Shown piece after piece: positions 58,140-64,000 of a stretch of 64,000 nt of DNA; the stretch's first letter is position 1; each line of letters begins with the position of its first letter. The position numbers and the translations under genes were made by a program. The stretch covers positions 19,773,590-19,837,589 of the forward strand of contig CM065308.1 of NCBI GenBank assembly GCA_033032175.1, given 5' to 3'. Origin of the DNA: Saturnia japonica. Its lineage: Eukaryota; Arthropoda; Insecta; Lepidoptera; Saturniidae. The notes below the pieces were generated by a model, which was not told the origin of the DNA, did not search any database, and was given only the letters and a program-made list of their open reading frames with translations.

Positions 58140-58415
58140 ATAATTGTAGTTATTTGTATACATTTGTGTTGTATTGCCGTATATTGTGTAATACAGCTGC
58201 TGGCATTTTGCATAATTAAGCTTAGTTATTGTACAAAAGTGGATTGGAAATAATAACATGGACCACGAACACTGAGATTCTACAAAAGAACCCTAGACTA
58301 TTCTAACAAGAGAGCCATAATCTATATTCACGCGTTAATGGTAGCATTGGTTTTCGGTAAAGAGGACTAGTTGCCAAATTAGAAAGAAAAAGAAGAAGTG
58401 ATCAGTGACAATGTG
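58140..58415 (+). repeat. Repeat F, copy 4
   Basis: GGCATTTTGCATAATTAAGC, TACAAAAGTGGATTGGAAAT, ATTCTAACAAGAGAGCCATA, GTAAAGAGGACTAGTTGCC match copies 1 to 3 in order. Confidence 0.55.
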
Positions 58416-58589
58416 CCTGTAAATGGTGAAAGTTGGTGGAATGGTTTTGATATACAACCCTTCGAACACTCTGTTAGGTATTTTAGCGAGGGAAAGATAA
58501 ATTGGTTCTAATAACTATCTAAATATTTGAAAACTCTCTACCACCGATAAATCTGCAATACATTGACAGTTTTATTGACGTTATTCTTT

Positions 58590-58887
58590 TCTATCTCATC
58601 TGATCTTAATTGACGATGTGGCCCAAGTGCTAACAGTACCCTAAACTTAGTGGAAGACTAGCTATCAAGTGCAGCTGACGGAATACACTTATTGGTGTTT
58701 GGCGACAGGTTTTCACCTTAAGAAAAGTAGCTAACTAGGCTAGCATTAGAAAAAAAACCCTACAACCAAGTTTTGGATTCATCACGATATTTTCCATAAC
58801 CGAAAGCTGAGACTCGTTGCAGGGATTCGAACTCACGTCGATCGACGCTGAGCCCGTACACGCAACCAACTGAGCAACCATTGCTAT
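58590..58887 (-). repeat. SINE-A, full-length copy
   Basis: The minus strand starts AGCAATGGTTGCTCAGTTGG; the A box lies within 58,866-58,878. The B box is GAGTTCGAATCCC (58,822-58,834). The body has TATCGTGATGAATCCAA and CCAATAAGTGTATTCCGTCA and ends near GATCAGATGAGATAG. Excellent match to the copies at 11,306 and 53,969. Confidence 0.8.
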
Positions 58888-59095
58888 AAAAATTGCTCCA
58901 GTTGTCGCTATCGTATCTTCCTGCAAACCTCTCCACAGCTGAATATACAAAGGCTGATCCCAAAACGTGACAAACTAAAGATAAATTACTGCAATGGGTT
59001 TTTATCACCATGTGTATGGATGGTTGTTGCGACCCCGTCGGGAATATATCACTATCACGGCATCACTCCGCTTGAATATTGCATTTTTTTGTATT

Positions 59096-59155
59096 CTGTT
59101 AGCAATAAGGGCTTATGAGTCTTACATGGTTTTTACAGCTGCATCGGGCTTGGTC
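59096..59155 (-). repeat. Module H copy h (weak, short)
   Basis: The minus strand has AAGCCCGATGCAGCTGTAAA and TAAGCCCTTATTGCTAACAG. The most diverged member. Confidence 0.35.
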
Positions 59156-59169
59156 CATCTGATCCCGGA

Positions 59170-60240
59170 AAACGGCTCACGTAAGCGCCACTATGGCGGC
59201 TGTTATACCAACTTAGTGTCTGGTGGTCACGATCTAGAACAATATGCTACGTTCCAATCTTGGTTTAAAGAATCATTACACCAGGATGCTGAAACTATAA
59301 AAACATCGAAGATATATTAAAGCTTTGATCCTCAAATTGCTAATTAATGCTCGCTCGATTTATAAGAATACTTTTTTAACCAGGAATGTTGTTAAGTTTT
59401 TCGTTAATTGTAAATACAGGCAAGGACTTCGATTTTATTGCGCTCTGTGTTCCTTATGACTGCCAATCAGTTTAATTATATGATAAATCAACGGAAATGA
59501 ACAGTTAATTCCTTAATTTGATGAACAGTGAAATTAAAATATGTAGTGTGATTCACCGTCCTTGAGACTGTGGGATAAAAAATAACAATGAGAGATTTGC
59601 CTTAAATTGTAAACTTATACATGTTCTAGATTGCACATGAAATACAACAATAGAAAGAATTAATGCTCAAAAGCATTCTCTACCCGTCTACCAGGGGAGC
59701 AAGAGACAGTATTCAAGGTGTGCATAATGTTTAATTTTTAAAAAATCTAGCCGATATTCAACTGCTCCAAGTAAAATCTACTTAGCGAATATTTGAAGGA
59801 ATCTAGGTGGGCTAGTTGGATGTTGATAGGAAGCGAATTCCACAGTCGTACTGCTGTTACGACGAAAGATCGATCGTGAAAATTAGTATGATATAAAATA
59901 TACATAATCATATAAATAAACACGGTAAATTAAGAATTAAAAAAAAAAAAAACCTGACGAAAATTACCTAGTCTCATTGAGAACATTCAAATGAGTCAAA
60001 CTACGGTACCTGTGATGAAAGTTGATGAAGAGTTAGGTATTCTGCAGATTCTAGATGATGTCAGTTAAGTCAGTTAATGCAATAGGTCAATTTTACCATG
60101 TTCTTGATATAGTGTTGAAGTCGCGAAATACTAAATTTGGACTCGATCGGACCTATGGTAAATACATCCATACATCGACAAGAAAAGAGATGATAATATT
60201 TCAACGGATGAACAGATTTCCTTGAATCATAAACAAGAAT
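59170..60240. other. No firm feature
   Basis: AT-rich. Around 59,800-59,880 GAAGCGAATTCCACAGTCGT recalls a LINE 3' region, but the match is not strong enough to annotate. Confidence 0.4.
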
Positions 60241-60244
60241 AATC

Positions 60245-60415
60245 TCAGCCAAGTTAGCTTAAAAAAAACTAAATCAAAATCGGTTAAGCCGTTTGGGAAG
60301 TACGATGCCACAGACAGCACACAGTTACACATACAAATATAGATATTTTTATTAACAAAAACAACATATAAAACATAGCGTTAACTAAAGCTCTCTGTTT
60401 GCGTCGGGGTTTAAA
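60245..60415 (+). repeat. LINE 3' terminus
   Basis: AATCAAAATCGGTTAAGCCG, TTTGGGAAGTACGATGCCAC, AGACAGCACACAGTTACACA, and the end GTTTGCGTCGGGGTTTAAAA follow the usual order of an abundant lepidopteran LINE tail. No coding part. Confidence 0.55.
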
Positions 60416-60699
60416 AATATAAAAAAATAATAAAAAATTAATACTATGTTTGATATTTTCTATAATATATTTTACCAAAATACTGTTATTAAATACTTAT
60501 TTTCTTTGTTTTCAGGTAAATTGAATAATTCTGCTTATAATTACGCCATTTGAAGGTATTGTGTTAATACGAAAAGTTACCCTCTTCTCGTATTAAAAAT
60601 TATACAAATCAACATTTCTCACTTATGCGATTTACTTAAAGGTTACAGGAGGTTAAAGAATTAAAAAAAAAAGTATCATACGAAATAAGCAGTGATAAT

Positions 60700-60937
60700 A
60701 TTGGCGAATCAATTCGGAAAGAGACGCTTTTCGGGCGTTTAAGTGACTTACGCTGAGTAAAATGTATGAAATAAATTAATATACTACATAATTCCAAATC
60801 TTAAAAATACCTACAAAAATTCAGCAATTGCTTATGTCTATCTTCTACAGATCACTCACAATAAGCATTTTTGTTTTTAAAATAAACGGCGGGCGACCAG
60901 TGTGATTCCATGCGAACGGATCCAGGAGCACAGCTAG
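60700..60937 (+). mobile_element. Helitron 3' half
   Basis: GGCGAATCAATTCGGAAAGA, TTTAAGTGACTTACGCTGAG resembles the block running off the end of the window (63,956). It continues AAATAAACGGCGGGCGACC and ends GGAGCACAGCTAG before T. Confidence 0.65.
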
Positions 60938-61187
60938 TATAATATACACTTCAAATTGGATACTAAAAAGATGTTCACACAATAAATCATAATTAGTACA
61001 ATAATATAAAACACTTTTGCTTAGCCCGAGAGAAAAATATGGCGTGATAAAATATATAAACTTTCTTTAACAGTTACCCCATACCACGAAATCATCTACT
61101 TCAATTTATTCCTCGTAACTACAGAATACATTATTCTACACCCATTCTCTTCATGCTAATGAGATCACTATAAGTTCCGGACTCTTT

Positions 61188-61367
61188 TCAATCCAGCCGG
61201 TGTACACGCTGCTCGTCTCGTCCTCTCGCTCTAATCGTATTAGAGTGATAGGAACAGCTGTCTCGGCAAAGGAACCCTCGTTTGACGAGATTGCAGAGGA
61301 CCGTGTTGAAATACTTACACGGGTCTTGGATTAAAACTCGAATGTTATTTTGAAATAGCGTCAGCAT
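61188..61367 (-). CDS. Unrecognised 59-residue reading frame, doubtful
   Basis: An ATG at 61,367 opens a frame to a TGA at 61,188, with start MLTLFQNNIRVLIQDPCKYF. The middle contains NLVKRGFLCRDSCSYH and the end is basic. The DNA is clearly GC-richer than its surroundings, unlike most chance frames here. It contains a small inverted repeat, CTCTAATCGTATTAGAG. No known domain is recognised. It could be an exon, a repeat fragment or chance. Confidence 0.15.
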   Translation of the reverse strand: MLTLFQNNIRVLIQDPCKYFNTVLCNLVKRGFLCRDSCSYHSNTIRARGRDEQRVHRLD

Positions 61368-61859
61368 ATAAATTGTTAATTACTTTTTTCGCTGGAAGGA
61401 TTTCTTAACCATTCTTAATTGTTAACTAGTAATTTGGAACATTTTATTCGCTCATTTATGATGTAAAGCCGCAATAGCTAGCAAAGAATGATGAGAATCA
61501 ATAATTTTATATAAATAGACGCGTTATACTCTCACTAAAAACAATTTGAAAACGGAACGAATATTGTTATCAGCATGTTGTAACAAAAGAGATAGAAAAT
61601 CACAACGTAAGGCGGAAACTCTGTTGCCAAAAAAGGATAAAAATATCTGCTTAAATTTGCATTGTGGTATTGGCGTGCTGCCGGCCGCTGCTATTTTATT
61701 GTTTTCCTTGTTACACAAAATACGTTTGTTCTCGCTCGCGCCTGTACCAAGTAGAAAGTGAACCAAGAGTAATTGTCTCTCATTTACGATGCCATGTAAA
61801 GAGCGTCAATGCCGTATCTATACCTCTGTACCAATATTATAAAGAGGAAACATTTGATT

Positions 61860-62093
61860 TTTTGTTTGTAATGGATAAACTCAAAAACTACTGGACCGAT
61901 ATAAAAAATTCTTTCGCCAGTATAAAGCTACCGTATTAGCGAGTAACATAGGTTATATTATAATTTAAAAAAATAAGTTATTCCTCATAAAATGTCGATA
62001 GTTTTACACAATGTATAAAAAATAGCCGCACGGGTGCGTTGACGATGTTTGTCGTATAAAATTAACACGGGTGAAACCGTGGGGCACAGCTAT
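61860..62093 (+). mobile_element. Helitron 3' half with hairpin
   Basis: AAACTCAAAAACTACTGGAC, GAGTAACATAGGTTATATTA, then the hairpin CACGG-GTGAAA-CCGTG at 62,066-62,081 and CACAGCTATT. The terminal G of CTAG is T. The 5' part is missing. Confidence 0.7.
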
Positions 62094-62199
62094 TCTACTT
62101 ATAAAATATCATTGGTTTGAACAAAAAAACTATATGAGCAATAGGATTAAAAAATACAACCAGCATGAAAATCTATAAGAAATACTTTTTTTTATAGGA

Positions 62200-62330
62200 G
62201 CTTGGCTAAGTGATGGTACTGTAGCTGATGGTAAGAACAGTGAAATCCTAAAACAACGGCGATCACCAAGAGATCGTCAATCCATCTCTGGGCACTTGGA
62301 TAATATATCAGCCAATAGGATGGTTCTAAA
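62200..62330 (+). repeat. Repeat G fragment
   Basis: GGCTAAGTGATGGTACTGTA, GATGGTAAGAACAGTGAAAT, CGGCGATCACCAAGAGAT matches the 5' part of 36,075-36,435. Confidence 0.45.
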
Positions 62331-62454
62331 ACTCGATAAACCAAAAAAGAGTCACTGTTATGAATTTATATTACTTACTAGCGTTAAATGTTTATTGCGG
62401 GTGATCCTTACAAGATAGACATATGTCCTTGCTGACTATTTTGTCGGTCTTATT

Positions 62455-62540
62455 AATTGTTTATAATCGGTTCATAAACAAAAAAGTTATAGCATAGCAT
62501 CCATAAAAAATACATTCGAATTAAGTAACCCTCTTTATTG
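62455..62540 (-). repeat. Repeat J, copy 3
   Basis: The minus strand has TATAACTTTTTTGTTTATGA and ACCGATTATAAACAATTAAT, preceded by TTCGAATGTATTTTTTATGG as in copies 1 and 2. Confidence 0.45.
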
Positions 62541-63076
62541 AAGTCAGTTATAAAGCAAAAACTTTTTATCCAACCGTACCGTGTCGCGTACGCTAATGCC
62601 CAAAGTTGAAGTGTCACAATGCGTCGTTTTAACACCCCCCTATCAACATAGATCAGATAACATTTCACTCAAATGATTAATATACTGACCGCCTCTGTAG
62701 TTTACATTACGAGACTCGGACTAAGTTCGAAGATATTGTGCCTTCTAAACAGTGCCAATTCTTCTTCCATTCTCTGTTGTTAATTTTCGAAACTGCGAAA
62801 TTTTCGAAATTTGTCGTGTATGGTTAATTGGAAGCGCACTTTTTTTCTATATAGATTAAAAACGTAACACTATGTAGATGTGTGTTGCAAATGGACAAAC
62901 AAATATACATTCGTTCATATATGTATGTGTATGCGTTTAGTAAGAAATATTTTTTTGCGTTTTGAAAAATCATCGCTCAAGACGGTACAATAGTGGATGA
63001 ATTCAATTATTTTTAATCTTTGTATCTAGATGATACTAAACCGTTGCCTCATATTTTGTCGTAGAGATAGCTTGTA

Positions 63077-63592
63077 CTACCCGTGCGCGATAAGTTGAGA
63101 CTCGCCTGGAATGCAACCCTCCGCCCGCTAACCCTGTAACTTCCCCTCAAGCTCCAGTGTTGTACTGTAGGCAACGCCATTTTTTAAACATTTTAGTCTC
63201 GTACTGGCTTACGTCACGCAACGACGACGCGCTCTGATATTATAATCTTATTTCATACTGTTTCGTTATTAATTATTAGAATTACAGCTATATTTTATTG
63301 TTATTTTTTGTGTTAAGTTTATTGTTATAATGAAAGGGGAAAACTTTACATAGTGGAGAGAGAAATCTCGTGTTAAAAGTGTTGGAATTTTTTGAAAACG
63401 AAAAACGGAACAAACAGTTGTTTTACCTGTTAATCAGGCAGTAAAAAGTTGTTCCGAGTACAACATTCGCTACATTAAAAAAAATAGCAGAAACAAAGTC
63501 GCGGGTAGAAACTTGTTGTGATATTTTTTTGTCCACAGTACAACGTCTGTGTCGTCACCGTCCCCAGGTCTCAACTTATTGCGCACGGGTAG
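63077..63592 (+). mobile_element. Tc1/mariner-like MITE, 516 bp
   Basis: About 25-bp TIRs (27 bp with the TA) differ at one base: the left starts CTACCCGTGCGC and the right, reversed, is the same, both ending TAAGTTGAGAC. TA dinucleotides flank both ends (63,075 and 63,593). The interior keeps part of a transposase N-terminus, listed next, so this is an internal-deletion derivative of a once autonomous element. Confidence 0.75.
63330..63530 (+). pseudogene. N-terminal remnant of an IS630/Tc1-type transposase
   Basis: Pieces in successive frames read MKGENFT from 63,330, then ERNLVLKVLEFFENEKRNK, then VVLPVNQAVKSCSEYNIRYI followed by KKNSRNKV. The pattern (VLKV--FFE-EK, P-N-A, SEYNIRYIKK as the recognition helix) resembles the helix-turn-helix start of DDE transposases of this superfamily. 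Two frame changes are needed. The catalytic DDE domain is absent. The family assignment is inferred from layout. Confidence 0.45.
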
Positions 63593-63654
63593 TATAATAA
63601 TATTTACATAAGTACCTACCCGACACATTTTTAGAAAAGAAAAGTCACAAAATA

Positions 63655-63708
63655 TTTCCTGTATAAATATCTATATTCTACGCAGACGAAGTCACGGGTA
63701 CCAGCTAG
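63655..63708 (+). mobile_element. Helitron 3' end fragment
   Basis: CGCAGACGAAGTCACGGGTA, CCAGCTAG, then T at 63,709. Only the tail is recognisable; the MITE lies just upstream and may have split the copy. Confidence 0.6.
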
Positions 63709-63734
63709 TATAATATAACATTTTTTGCAATCCG

Positions 63735-64000
63735 TAAATCAAACGAGTGACGTTTATTTATGGAAATAAATAAATAAATAAAATATTTACCAGTAGCTAC
63801 TTTCTGTCTGTTTGTTTTGGCTAATCTCTGAAACGGTTGAACCGATTTTGACGGGACTTTCACTGGTGGATAGCTGATGTTATAAGAAGTAGCTTAGACT
63901 ACTTTTATTTTAGAAAAGGGATTAAAGTTTCGAGCAAATAAAAAAAACTAGTCATGGTGAATCAATTTGGGCGCTTAAATGATTTACGCTGAGTAAAGCG
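63735..64000 (+). mobile_element. Helitron, runs off the window
   Basis: AAATAAATAAATAAATAAAA, CTGTCTGTTTGTTTTGGCTA, ATTTTGACGGGACTTTCACT, GTGGATAGCTGATGTTATAA, ending with TGATTTACGCTGAGTAAAGC at the border. It is the least decayed Helitron body here. Its 3' end lies beyond 64,000. Confidence 0.75.

Noticed and set aside
58801..58840. GGGATTCGAACTC, a perfect tRNA B box
   Set aside because: It belongs to a SINE-A copy; no cloverleaf or acceptor stem can be formed, so it is not a tRNA gene.
1..64000. CRISPR arrays, operons, ribosome binding sites or bacterial terminators
   Set aside because: The sequence is eukaryotic; no regularly spaced direct repeats or bacterial gene structure were seen.

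Overview
This window looks like intergenic or intronic DNA from a moth or butterfly (Lepidoptera). It is AT-rich throughout. It is packed with degraded transposable elements typical of that order: short Helitrons of the Lep1 type ending in CAGCTAGT, tRNA-derived SINEs, fragments of the 3' ends of non-LTR retrotransposons, and a cecropia-type mariner. The species cannot be fixed from this stretch. I found no host protein gene, tRNA gene, rRNA gene or CRISPR array that I can support. Every reading frame with a recognisable protein signature belongs to a transposable element, and all of them are broken or truncated.

Layout. 1-7,000: an ~810-bp element with terminal inverted repeats (TIRs), one copy each of SINE families B and A, two LINE remnants (one with an RNase H domain and a zinc knuckle) and members of three dispersed families. 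7,000-10,200: AT-rich, nothing recognised. 10,200-19,700: a LINE tail, SINE-A copies, two Helitrons and a fold-back. 20,000-23,750: a cluster of a CACGTG/TGACGTCA-bearing repeat, SINE-B, a dead mariner of about 1.29 kb and a Helitron body. 25,100-31,800: retroposon tails and dispersed repeats. 31,800-34,300: almost empty. 34,300-43,700: dense and nested, including one dispersed repeat split by a TATA-containing insertion and a LINE tail with a 115-codon open frame. 43,700-50,000: dispersed repeats, a TATA/CCAAT-headed repeat and a Helitron split by a LINE fragment. 50,000-64,000: SINEs, several Helitrons and a 516-bp Tc1/mariner-like MITE that still encodes part of a DNA-binding N-terminus.

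How the parts relate. The elements do not form an operon or pathway. They form an insertion history: mariner beside a SINE and a Helitron, a LINE inside a Helitron, a promoter-like element inside a dispersed repeat. Family letters (SINE-A, SINE-B, repeats C to J, module H) are local names made by comparing copies within this window. The most unusual signals are repeat C, whose fuller copies carry one CACGTG and two TGACGTCA palindromes; module H, one 3' segment joined to different 5' ends, some with Pol II-type promoters; and the TIR element at 45-853. I did not find a convincing new multi-gene system.
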